This document shows, in pieces, positions 12,376 to 23,152 of a stretch of DNA of 64,000 bases (its first letter is position 1; each line of letters opens with the position of its first letter). The stretch lies in the NCBI GenBank assembly GCA_018902385.1, contig JABSSW010000004.1:372001-436000 (forward strand), given 5' to 3'. This DNA is from Physcia stellaris (taxonomy: Eukaryota; Ascomycota; Lecanoromycetes; Caliciales; Physciaceae). The notes below the pieces were generated by a model. That model did not search any database. It saw only the letters and a program-made list of their open reading frames with translations, and was not told where the DNA came from. The translations under genes were made by a program, and so were the position numbers.

Positions 12376-12832
12376 CTTCCTCGTGTTGCTCAGTTGCTTT
12401 GGTTACCATCGTGCCAATCGTCCCCTCACCTACATATCCACACTGCTGTCACTCATTTCAGTAGTCCCACATTCATTTTTCAACCCCACATGACCATTCG
12501 TTTGCCCACAGCCTAAACAAAATACATTAATACTTATCATTCGACAAAATCCCGCTCCAGGGAATACCTTTAATACACCCATTTGGTGACCGTGAATCGA
12601 GCTCGAGGTTGTTGATATTGGGAGGCAGCCCTTTAGTCTCGTGCCTAGATGTATGTACTCGAGTCTCCCTTTATCCGTATCTGCCTATCTTTCTAAATGT
12701 GGATATTCTCAACCTGTAACACGGAGACTGGATTTCGTTACAAATGGTCATATCCCGCATGCACGTTCGCCTTAGGCGCGCGTCACTGAGTTATATTTTT
12801 TCATCGAGAGGATGAATGTCTCCGATCAAATT

Positions 12833-12908
12833 CATTTCCTACCTTGAACTTCATTTCTTACCTTGAAACTCATTTCTTTCCTTGAAACTCATTTCATACC
12901 GTGAAACT
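12833..12908 (+). repeat. 19-bp tandem repeat, 4 copies, just upstream of the oxidase gene
   Basis: Four consecutive 19-bp units of the form CATTTCNTACCTTGAAACT, with a fifth truncated unit, end 48 bp before the ATG at 12956. They lie in the promoter or 5' leader of the chitin-binding oxidase gene. Whether they bind a regulator is unknown. Confidence 0.7.
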
Positions 12909-12955
12909 CATTGATGTCGTTCCAAGTCTGACTTGAATTGTTAGACATACCCCAA

Positions 12956-15597
12956 ATGAGATCTTCATTGATACTCCCTTTGGGCTTGTGCCTGGGCCAG
13001 GCCTATGCCAACATAATTTTCAACCATGTGCCACTCACCTGCGACCATAGCGATTTCCCGAAGCCTGGCTATACAGGATGTTTCCGAGGAATGCACTGCT
13101 TGGAAAACGGAACGTGAGTAGACGCCCCTATTCAGCTCAACAAACAAAATCCTGATACACTTTCACATTAGTTGCGAGAAATCCTTAGATCACCACTACG
13201 CCCAGTCGTTCCGAGGTGACTCACTCAAGATTCTTGCTGAACGCGCAACATACTCTACAGACGGTACGTGTGGCCCGCAGCATGGGAACACCATTTGCGA
13301 CCCTAATAGCAAGGCTTATACTGTAAGTGGTCCACACTAGTGTTTTTACGACGTTGCTAATTTTTTCATAGGGAGGATGCTGTTCTGTAAGAGCATTAGC
13401 ATCATTAAATCTGTGAACGGAGACTGACACGCTCACAGTCATATGGATGGTGTGGAAACACCGCTGCTCACTGTGGAACAGGATGTATATCCGGATGCTC
13501 CACCCCGGCTCCTGTTACGAACCCGACAGCCCCGCGACCTGACGGTCGATGCGGGAAAGATTTCGGAGGTGCTACATGTGACGCCAACGGCGGATATGGT
13601 GGATGCTGCTCGGCATATGGTTATTGCGGCAAGACGACCGATCAGTAAGAAGGCCCCTGGCTAGGAGATAGAACAGCAGCAGCTAACATCTTCCCAGTTG
13701 CGGTGCCGGATGCCAAAGTGGTTGCACCGCTGGTGGAGGAGGAGGAACCCCAACGAACCCAAAGCCTAGCTCTACTGCGGCCGAGCCGGTCCTCGGTTCG
13801 CCCACCACCACCGCTAAAGCTGGCGGAGGAGCAGTCACTACCGACGGATCATGCGGTGCTGCCAATGGCAACACCGTTTGTGGTAACTGGCCTCAAGGAT
13901 CGTGCTGCTCGCCCTATGGTTTCTGCGGTTCGACAACAGCTCACTGCGGTCAAGGATGTCAAAGCGGACCCTGCGTTGGTGCCCCTGTGGTTCCTGCTCC
14001 AGGTCCGTCACCAGCACCAGCCAATCCAAACCCTGGCGCTCTTAAGGTCATCAGCGACAAGGCTGGTGTTCCCGCTATGCACGCTGGCCTGATGCAGAAT
14101 GGTCGCGTTGTTTTCTTGGACAAGGTCGAGAAATTCACTCAGATCAAGCTTGCAAACGGGCAATGGGCTTATTCTGCGGAATACGACCCTGCTACCAACG
14201 CCGTAGTGGGACTGCCATATAAGACCAATGCCTTTTGCTCGGGCGGTGCTTTCCTCGCTGATGGGCGATTCGTCTCCATCGGTGGAAATGCCCCTCTGCC
14301 TGATCTTGACCCCACGGTGGGCGACGGCTTCAAGGCGGTTCGTTACCTCAGCCGGTCTTCCAGCGACGCAAGCAAGAACGGACAGGCATGGAGCGAACCG
14401 GGCAATAAGATCAATACTGCCCGTTGGTATGCTTCAGTCCAGACCATGCCTGACAGCACTCTCTTTGTCGCCTCTGGATCCCTCAATGGTCTAGATCCTA
14501 CTGTTAAAGAGAACAACAATCCCACCTACGAGATTCTTTCGGCCACTGGTATTACACAAGGCAAGAGCATCAACCTGGAGATATTGAACAAGAATCAGCC
14601 CTACTATATGTACCCCTTTATCCATTTGCTCAACAACGGTCAACTATTCATATTCGTCGCGAAGTCCGCTGAGGTCTTCAACGTTGCCACAAACGCAGTG
14701 GCCAAGGCTCTACCTGATCTTCCAGGTGACTACCGTACTTATCCTAACACCGGAGGGTCTGTCCTCCTTCCATTGAGCAGCGCGAATCAATGGGCTCCCG
14801 ATGTCATCATCTGTGGTGGCGGTGCCTATCAGGATATCACTTCGCCTACAGACGCGTCTTGCGGCCGCATCCAACCACTGGCTGCTGCACCGAAATGGGA
14901 GATGGACAGCATGCCTGAAGGTCGCGGTATGGTTGAAGGCACTCTGCTTCCCGACGGTACTGTCATCTGGGTCAACGGCTGCAATAAGGGTGCCCAAGGT
15001 TTCGGTGTTGCTCAAGCTCCTACACTTGAGGTTCTGATCTACAATCCAACAGCCGCCCTCGGCAAACGCTGGACAACTGGTCCTACCTCTGGCATTGCGC
15101 GGCTGTACCACTCGGTTGCGCTCCTTCTGCTTGATGGTACCCTCATGATCGCAGGCTCAAACCCCGTCGAGCAGCCTATCCTCACCCCAGTGCCCGGCAA
15201 GACTCCCAGCGAAGATTTCGTTACCGAATTCCGCGTGGAGACATATACTCCTCCATACCTATCTGGTCCCAACGCCAACAAGCGCCCTACAGCCATCACC
15301 CTGAGCTCGAAAACACTCACCGCCAACAGCGCTAAATTCACTGTCAAGTTCACAGCGCCTGCCGGTGCCAAAGCGGTCAAGGTTGCCCTCTATCACGGAG
15401 GCTTCGTTACTCACTCTGTCCACATGAACCACCGCATGCTATTCCTCGATAACACTGGTTTCGCGGCTGGCGCGACCGCGCAGACGGTGACAGTCACGAT
15501 GCCACCGAACCGCAACATTGCCCCACCAGGGCCCTATGTTGTTTATGTGACTGTCGACGGCGTTCCAGGTATTGGTCAATTCGTTTCGGTTTCTTGA
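12956..15597 (+). CDS. Secreted glyoxal-oxidase-type copper radical oxidase with three CBM18 (hevein) modules
   Basis: Exons 12956-13113, 13172-13322, 13372-13386, 13439-13644 and 13698-15597 give about 809 aa. Residues 1-18 are a signal peptide (MRSSLILPLGLCLGQAYA). Three chitin-binding type 1 modules follow at about 83-128, 143-186 and 232-275, each with the CGxxxGxxxC...CCSxYGxCG pattern. From about residue 300 comes the glyoxal oxidase N-terminal beta-propeller and C-terminal DUF1929-type domain. The copper-radical residues are present: Cys ~357 in NAFCSGG, Tyr ~421 in ARWYAS, Tyr-His ~647-648 in ARLYHS, and His ~749 in THSVHMN. Family members oxidise aldehydes such as glyoxal and release H2O2 outside the cell; the hevein modules should anchor the enzyme to chitin. 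All four introns lie in the signal/CBM18 part, one exon is only 15 nt, and the oxidase part has none. Confidence 0.93.
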
Positions 15598-16114
15598 TCG
15601 GCAATTGATGGATGATGACTTGAGACAATGGGTAGGCGGTGTGCTTCTATTGTATTGCATGCTGGGTGGTATTTGTGTTTTTAATTGTAAGTTCTGGGGA
15701 TTGTCAATACCTTGTGGACATGACGGGGCTTTGGATGTAACCCTGGATTGGAGAGATCCCCCTTGCTCATTGGCAGGTAGCTTTAGACTAATTGATAATC
15801 AACAATTCAATTCGAAACGTGAAGTGCGTACTGTATCATTGTAGAGTAAATCAAGGAGAACTTATCACTGTAGAGTAAATTAAGAAAGTTCTGATTATCG
15901 CCAGATCACGTGACAATTTACGTCCTGATATGTGGCTCCAAACTTGGAAGCTTCAACGCCCCGACCAACCCGTGACTATTGAACGCTTGCGCAGGAACGT
16001 TATTGTTCTATAAGCGCACGGTGAACGCTGGTGCTCCGAGGCGACGATATATGACTAATTAGGGGAAACTGAAACCAGCCAGTGCGGCTCCAGAGCTGCT
16101 TCTTCAACACATGG
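15598..16114. other. Intergenic, 0.5 kb
   Basis: 3' region of the oxidase gene and 5' region of the transporter gene. A short near-duplicate (CACTGTAGAGTAAAT) occurs around 15840-15875. Nothing else is seen. Confidence 0.5.
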
Positions 16115-18287
16115 ATGCCTACCTCTTTCGGCGAACCCATTCTTTCCAGTCTTCTCACCAATCCACTACCGCAGCAATCTCTGACCTCACCCACTCAATC
16201 TGAGCAAGTCGAGTTAGAACACCTTCCAAGGTCTCCGCAGTGGGATCCAAACACTACAGTCCCGCGGCAAACTCCTCCTGATTCACCTATTGAGGAGGAC
16301 GAGGGCCGAAAGTTATTGCCTCAACACAGGCCATCTAGTATACTAGTCAGAGAACGCCCCGTCAACCCACAACACAACTCTGGCCTCTCGCCATCCGCAG
16401 ACTCAGAAGTCGAAGATTCTCCAATGGGACGAAGAAAGCAAAGCCCGCGTACAGAATCGCCTGGTACGCCTAGCTCCACTGCCTCGGGCGGACTGAGCGG
16501 AAAAGCAAATGGTAACATGGACTCTCATCTTGAGATGCGACGAAAACACCTCTCACTCGAATCGCCCGACACTGCTTCCCAGACCGCACATCTAATGAGT
16601 AGGGAGGGTTTCTCCCTGGACGATGAACCACCACCTACGCCCGTGACGCCGAATCCAAACACTAGTTTCTTTGATCTGCCGCGGCAAGACAGGAGAAATT
16701 TCCTTCTGTTGGTCTTACTATACTTTTTACAAGGGATACCCATGGGCCTAGCATTTGGATCCGTAGCTTTTCTGCTCAAATCGCATCTTTCGTACGGGCA
16801 AATCGGAGTCTTCTCGCTGGCATCGTATCCATATTCGTTGAAGTTGCTGTGGAGCCCAATTGTGGATGCAGTGTGGAGTCCGGCCCTTGGGCGGAGGAAG
16901 AGCTGGATCATGCCTATCCAGATATGTTCCGGTATTGGAATGCTCTACCTTGGGAGCAGAATTAAGGAGATGATGGTTGCAGCTGGAGCAAAAGATGGCT
17001 CTGGCGTTTGGTCGTTCACCTGGTGGTGGTTCTTCCTGGTGTTTCTTTGCGCAACGCAGGACATTGCTGTTGATGGTGAGTATATGTGCGTTCCCATGCG
17101 CATTACAGCTCCACCCTTCTAACGTGCGAACAGGCTGGGCTCTCACCCTCATTTCCCCACAAAACCTCTCTTATGCCTCTACCGCTCAGACGGTTGGGCT
17201 TACTGGGGGTCACTTCCTCTCCTCCACCGTCTTCCTTGCCTTCAACTCACCTGACTTCGCCAATCGATGGTTTCGCTCCTCCCCAAGCCCTGAAGGTGTC
17301 ATGACCCTTGGCGGCTATCTCACGTTCTGGGGGTGGGCCTACATAGCAGTAACCCTTGGTCTAGCAGTTTTCAAACGCGAGGAGAAAACTAAGGAGCGAG
17401 ACGGCATCGTCGAAGTCTACAAAAGTATGCTTGGAATCCTCAAATTGAAGAATATCCAAAGCATTATCATTATCCACCTCATTGCCAAAATTGGCTTCCA
17501 AGCCAACGACGCAGTCACGAACCTCAAGTTATTAGACAAAGGTTTCAGTCAGGAAGACTTGGCCTTGACCGTCTTGATTGACTTCCCTTTCGAAATTAGT
17601 CTTGGATACTACGCCGGACGCTGGTCGACGGTCAATCCACCTATTCATGTTTGGTGTTGGGCATTCATTGGGAGACTTATTGCTGCAGTTGTAGCCCAAG
17701 CGGTCGTCATGATTTTCCCCAAAGACGGCGTCCAACCGTGGTACCTTCTTACCGTGATACTCTCTCACATCTTCTCCACCTTTAGCAACACAGTCATGTT
17801 CGTTTCAATCTCAGCTTTCCACGCGAAGATCTCGGATCCCACCATTGGGGGACTTATATGACACTACTTGCTACGTAAGTCCTTGTATCCTTCCGGCAAT
17901 CAATCTGAACGTTTCTGATACAAGCTATTCTACAGCGTATCCAACCTTGGCGGCACCTTCCCCAAATTCTTCGTCCTCAAACTCGTCGACGTTTTCACCG
18001 TCGCAACCTGCAATCCTCCACTCGACCCACCTAAATCCTCAGACCTAAAAGGTGCCCTCATAACCACCCCGTTCTCATGCGTGGCGGAAGCAGAGAAGCA
18101 TCGCTGTATAGACGGCGGAGGGACTTGCGTTATCTCCCGGGACGGGTACTATATCACCAACGTTGTGTGTGTGATCATAGGGGTGGTCACATTCTGGGCG
18201 TATATCCGACCAGCAGCGATGAAGCTGCAAGCATTGCCGTTGAGGGATTGGAGATTAGCAGGTAGGAGTGGGAGCGGAGGTAGATGA
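16115..18287 (+). CDS. Acetyl-CoA transporter family protein (SLC33A1/AT-1, PAT family), with an apparent -1 frame error
   Basis: Exons 16115-17075, 17134-17874 and 17936-18287 encode about 684 aa if one base is restored in a run of five G at 17847-17851. Residues 1-190 are a disordered Ser/Pro cytosolic tail; a shorter product could start at the in-frame ATG 16424 (MGRRKQSP). The membrane part follows with FLLLVLLYFLQGIPMGLAFG, the signature of this family, then ATQDIAVDGW, a series of hydrophobic segments, and the Cys-rich luminal loop TCNPPLD...CVAEAEKHRC. Known members import acetyl-CoA into the ER/Golgi lumen. The frame after the G run (TYMTLL, then VSNLGGTFPKFF) is clearly the family's own continuation, and no intron could produce a 1-nt change there. 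I therefore read this as a sequencing deletion or a very young lesion. Confidence 0.85.
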
Positions 18288-18577
18288 GCATATGTACAAT
18301 ATACTGCTTGCGTAGAGTAGACGATATAGACCATGTATAATATGGGACGGGACACAGTTAGCATGAAAGTGAAGACTTGATCAGCAAGTCAAACCGTGCC
18401 TTGCGTATACCAACGGAGCCTCACAAGGTAGAACTACATAGATTGGTTTGAGCGTTCCTTCAACCCTAAGGAAATCCAATTCAGAAAGTCAATCAGATAG
18501 CGTCAACACTTGCTACCTTAATTAAAATACCAACCTTCACTCATCCTCAAAGACAAACACAGCTCAGGGATTCCACT

Positions 18578-19299
18578 ATGCCCCTCCACCTCCTCCACCC
18601 CCACTCGTCCCAATCCAACAATGAGCCCCCTTCAAGCCCCGCACCATCCTCCCACCCAACCTTCCTCGAAACAGAAACAGAAACAGATCCTAAACCAGCC
18701 ATCCCCACCGCCATCGAAAACCTAAGCCTCAACTCTCCTCCATCCCCCACCAGCTACAGCCCCCCTCGACGAATCCATCTATCCACCCTCTCCCCCACGA
18801 CCAACAACCTTCCCACCTCCTCCACCAACCCCCTCTCCAACCCCCTCTCGAACAACCCCCCACCAACCCCCTCCTCCCCCATCACCCGCCCCCCTCCCCC
18901 ACAATCGAAGGCTCCGAAATCCCACGCCTGCGCAGCACGCACACGACCGCGGGCTATCGCGACGGCATCTCGGCCTCCAAGACCACAGCGCTGCAGCCCG
19001 GTTTCGACGAGGGGTATCCGCTCGGCGCGAGCTTTGGGTTGCGGGTCGGGTGGGTTTTGGGGATTTTGGGGAGTTGGGTGCTGGGGAAGAGGGGAAGAAT
19101 GGGGGAGAGTCGACGGTTGTGGATAAGGGCGAGGGAGGAGTTGGCGCTTGAGAGGGTTTTTGGGGGAGTTTTGGGGGAGGATGGGGGGTGGAGGTATCAT
19201 GTGGAGGGGGAGGGGGAGGAGGGGGAGGTTACGTTCCGGGAGGTCGTGGAGCAGCATCCTTTGGTGAGGGAGTGGGTTGAGAGGGCGAGGGGGAGATGA
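18578..19299 (+). CDS. YAE1: YAE1-like protein (deca-GX3 motif), N-terminal frame uncertain
   Basis: The frame ending at 19299 encodes TTAGYRDGISASKTTALQPG, then FDEGYPLGASFGLRVGWVLG, which is the Yae1-family repeated Gly-X3 motif, and ends near EVVEQHPLVREWVERARGR. In yeast, Yae1 with Lto1 delivers Rli1 (ABCE1) to the cytosolic iron-sulphur targeting complex. That frame contains no ATG before a TAA near 18690. The only ATG-led open frame (18578, MPLHLLHPHSSQ) is in the next frame. The region between has a single GT (18607), so an ordinary intron cannot join them. A -1 error in the C-rich runs around 18880-18905 would. The first half is extremely C-rich and the second half extremely G-rich on this strand. 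Confidence 0.7.
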
Positions 19300-19639
19300 G
19301 GAGGTGGGGGATTCGGGAAGGGGTTTTTGAGGGGGAGGAGTGGGAGAGGGGGAGGATTGGTGGGGGAAGGGGGACTGCAGGTGGCTGAGTTCGGGGAGCG
19401 ATGGTCACGGATGGATGAGCTAGGATTGGAGGATGTGGCTTGTGGTCGTTGTGGTAGTAAGGATGATGGCCTTCTAGTCGATGAGCTAGGGATAAATCGA
19501 GATGTTCTCCCTGTGTTGCTTTTGTCTACCTAAACCACATGCTGCTCTCATGTCTCGTCACCGGATGCAATCGTAAAGAACTAGTAAAGTCGTCGTGATG
19601 CTGCGTAATTAGAGACCCCATGACAGATGCGATAGAATG

Positions 19640-19975
19640 TTTTGTACTTTTGTCTAGCTTGAGCAGCAAATCCATTTTTGATGCGCGCAAACCGATGAAA
19701 GACCAAGCGAGCGATTCCAATGCTGTGACCGGGATGATAAATTCGCAAAGATTTGGCTAGGGTAAACCGAGATGCAATAGCATAACTTGAGAAGTCCTCC
19801 TTGTTGTACTTTTGTTGAGCATGAACAGTAAAAGCACCTTCGGGTATATCATAAATCTTTGAAAGACCAAGCGAGCCCTTCAAATGCCAAAGGGTGATGG
19901 TTTCGTAAGAAATGTCCTTCTTGAACTTTTGTCTAATCCTCAGCAGCCAAGTCATCACCGGGTATCTCATGCAGC
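19640..19975. repeat. Degenerate repeat units, three copies of a ~120-165-bp sequence
   Basis: Similar blocks start near 19641, 19801 and 19921 (TTGTACTTTTGTCTAGC-like, followed by CAGCAAATC-like). A second shared block, GAAAGACCAAGCGAGC, occurs near 19697 and 19862. The minus strand is open across all three units (129 codons), so a repeated coding segment is possible, but no protein family is recognised. Confidence 0.5.
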
Positions 19976-20041
19976 GTCGAGACTTTTATAGGGTATCAAT
20001 GGACAAGTTCTCCGATAATAACGATGGCCGTGTCGACGCTC

Positions 20042-21093
20042 CTATGATCTGCAAAACAGAGGCCGGAAAGTGTCCGTCAAGCGGCGGCCGACCTTTTTCC
20101 GAAGTCGCCCAGGTTTCTCATCATCCTTGCTGGGATGATGTTCGTCGTCGCTGCTGTCGGGATCCCACGATGACTTCTCGGAAGGTTCTGTAAAACGAGG
20201 ATCCGACGAAGCAGGACGGTAGGATTCAAAGCCTGCCCAAGACTGTTGGGGAATGCCATCGTCAGTAATGGAAAATGGATTGTTCGGAAATGACGCTTTG
20301 ACATATGGAGACAGATGCATAATCTCAGGGTCCCTTCGAACACCTTCTCGTCCGCCGCACACTGTGAGATCATACTGAAAATACTGACCTGTGACCTTTC
20401 TCCATCATCGTTCAGCAGCGGGATGGCCATGTCCAGATCCGGGGTTGCGGACCGGTTCTCTCGAGGCGAGGTTTTTTGTCCGGTAAAAGTCTGTAAGGGG
20501 CACGATACGCGATGCTCTTGCATGGTAGATTTGGGCATGCCTGAGCGAGGGTGGGTGCTCGTTGAGGTGGCAAACGAACTACGGGTCGGTATAGTGGTTG
20601 CCCAAGGGTTTTGGAACTTGGGTGAGAATACAGGGGAACCATTCGGCCAAGAATCGAGCATCTCGGAGCTTGGATTCGTGGATACCCTGTAGAGAGTGTG
20701 CGCCTCACTCACGCTGGATCTTGTTGGGCTGAAGGTGTCAATCAGGGTCAGGTCATCATCGTCGCAATACAGCATTTGCTGCTGGATATCATGTGTAGTC
20801 CTGTTCTCCTCGTCCGAGCTGCACTGGCTTTGAAAGGAGAAGCGGCGCGGTGGTCTTTCTGTACCATAGGCTTTGGGACAATGAGCCTCAGTGTGGGGAG
20901 ATGTATACTCAAGTTGCTGGTCAACATAGGCAAGAGTCTGAAAGCGGTTCGAGGAGTTCTTTCGCTGGCTGTTGTCGAAAGTGTACGGTAGAAGCTTAGG
21001 CGATGATGGAGGTGCTCTTGGAGGCCGTCGATTTGGACTCCAGAATTCGGTCATGTCCTGGGTCCCGTCACGGACAAGCAATGGAGTCTCCAT
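20042..21093 (-). CDS. Unknown disordered protein with a frame change near its C terminus
   Basis: The start is the ATG at 21093 (METPLLVRDGTQDM); the frame extends further upstream only from a TTG. Residues 1-230 are Ser/Pro/Thr/Asn-rich and probably disordered. Around 20378-20381 the reading seems to move into the frame ending at 20042, whose last 100 residues look more natural (SITDDGIPQQSWAG, then LRKKVGRRLTDTFRPLF, a basic amphipathic helix). No GT-AG pair of usable length lies between. Restoring one base in the four-T run (minus strand) gives a smooth reading. The alternative is that translation simply continues in the first frame to 20077. I do not recognise the protein. A membrane-associated role is a possibility from the terminal basic helix only. 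Confidence 0.5.
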
Positions 21094-23152
21094 TACGAAC
21101 AATGGATCCAACTCAAAAAGGCTATTTTTTCAAGAGCAAGTGACTGTTGAGGAAGCAAGAGAAAGGCAAAGACTGTGAAAGGTCGAGAAGTGAGAGGTTG
21201 ATCTAGACTTAAGAAGTTACCTGTCATTCGGTAACCCCTGATTATACCACTAAATCTAAGCTTTCTTGAGCGTGCAGCAAAACCCCGGATCTGCATGGGG
21301 TCCCCACGAAGCATTCCAACGAATTCCCAAAGACCGGATTTTGCAACTTCAAGTTGCCAATGGGATCACCAGCCGGAGAGCAAGGGAAAGACCCTGCCTG
21401 CGAAAAATGCAGGGCTCACGTTCGAGCATTTCCAGAATCCAGACATGGCGAAATGGCTTTGGGCAAGGCTCGTTCGCGTAGTGATCTCCAGCGAAAAGCA
21501 GCAGTTTTCAGAGGAAAGAAGCTTTGCGAAGTGCTCTTGACAAGAGCTGTTCGATGGGTGATTATGGAAGATGAAATGCTGTACAGTGTCATTTACAAAA
21601 TAGAAGATCAAGAAAATCAAACTATACCCTCTGCTATGGAGTAAAAAGAGCTACCAAGCAGCACAATATGATAAAAAGCTTCAAGGGACTTGTTATATCA
21701 TATAGACACAAGTGCGAGAGTACAGAGCTGAGACAGACAGGGGTTCTTTCGTACGGATGGCTGGATCATGTCTCACCACGACGTATACCTGCAGCTCATT
21801 CTTTCATGAAGAGCGTTCCTGGGCGAGGTCATGGATTAAGTATGCTTTGGGGGGTGTCACCCTCATCAAAGATAGTAGTGCCTAGTGTGTCTAAGGCATG
21901 AGCTTCACAAACTCATGTCCCCATATGGATCACTTGGGTTGGTCCAAAACCACTGCGTAATTGTAGAGAAACTTACTCCGGACGATGTCGTCGAGGTTGA
22001 TAGCCGAAAGTCAGGACCCTCCTGCGCTAACACTTGTAGGGCTTAGCGACGGGTAGAAGCGAGCACCTCTCTCTTGGCGTCAAGTTAGACTCGACCAATG
22101 AGGCGGCAGAACAAGGAGAATCGAGAGACTCGAGAGAGCAGCGATGACATGTGCAAGACTAAAGCTTGTGGAAGTCTTCTGCCTTGCGCGCTGTGTTTGC
22201 TGTAGACGTTTCTTCCGAGGTCACCTTTAACAGTAGAGTTGTGCGCTGTATACTAGATGATACAGTAGCTCAGTAGCGCAGGGCACAGATCTGCCAACGC
22301 ATCTCTTGCAGCCCGGCAATCAGCATCTGCCCACAAACAGCTGTCGACCGCTTTTTCCAACTCCAAATTCCCAATGTCCAAGCTGTCCTATCCAGCCTAT
22401 CAGCCAATTGGCTCTGGTGTAATTGTCCGTGCCTTGGCTCTTAGCAGCAATTGATGACGATGTCTCCTCCCTACGCCATGTCACCGCCTTGAGAGTATCT
22501 TGATCAAACCCAGAGAGCCATTGCGCGTAGAAGAAGCTTTATACCATGATTTAGAGTGCTCAGAGACAAATCGAGGCCTCGGGCCTTGTCTCTCTCAACT
22601 CGCAAATTTGGCCTAACATACTTCTTTCGACTGTGGGGTGGTGGTTGGGTGTCGGTCGGATTTGGTCGAGAGTCGACGGAAGGAAAATTTGTGGGTAGAA
22701 ATCTCAAGGACTGCAAATCGATTGTGGATTCACAACTCGGTGTGAATATCCGCGGCTCTACACAGCAGTCAGGCCAGTATTAAGCTTCCAGGGGATTGTT
22801 GGGCAATTTTCGTGTGTGGTGTGTTCTCCCAGCCATTTCCCCAGCCTTCGATTATTTCAGTGACCAAATCCACGTGTGCGAACCACCAGCATCACTGTGT
22901 TCTTTCCACATCAAGCAGTCATTGCCATTGCAATACTTACTGAATGTACAGTGCTGCTGTCGCTATTCTCCAGTCGTCACCGCACGGCGCTGCGAAAGAA
23001 CAGCACCGTCGCAGCTGGAATCTGAGGCCCCCCCTGCAACTGCACATATCGCGCATTGAGTCTTCGAGCTGTATCTATATTCGACACCCGCTTCTTCCCC
23101 ACTACGCATCCTGTCTCGCCAGCTTTCTAGTCCGGTTGACGAGTCTCACGAT
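21094..23152. other. Long intergenic region, 2.1 kb, between divergent genes
   Basis: No gene is supported; the short open frames are not convincing. Part of the right end (about 22900-23150) is probably the 5' leader or a first exon of the next gene, whose start codon was not located. Confidence 0.4.

Larger units (their letters stand above)
9567..12955. other. Long intergenic region, 3.4 kb
   Basis: The region holds TIR element copy C (10709-10921), one doubtful minus-strand open frame (11923-12375) and a 19-bp tandem repeat next to the following gene (12833-12908). I see no other structure. The rest is ordinary unique-looking DNA. Confidence 0.45.
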
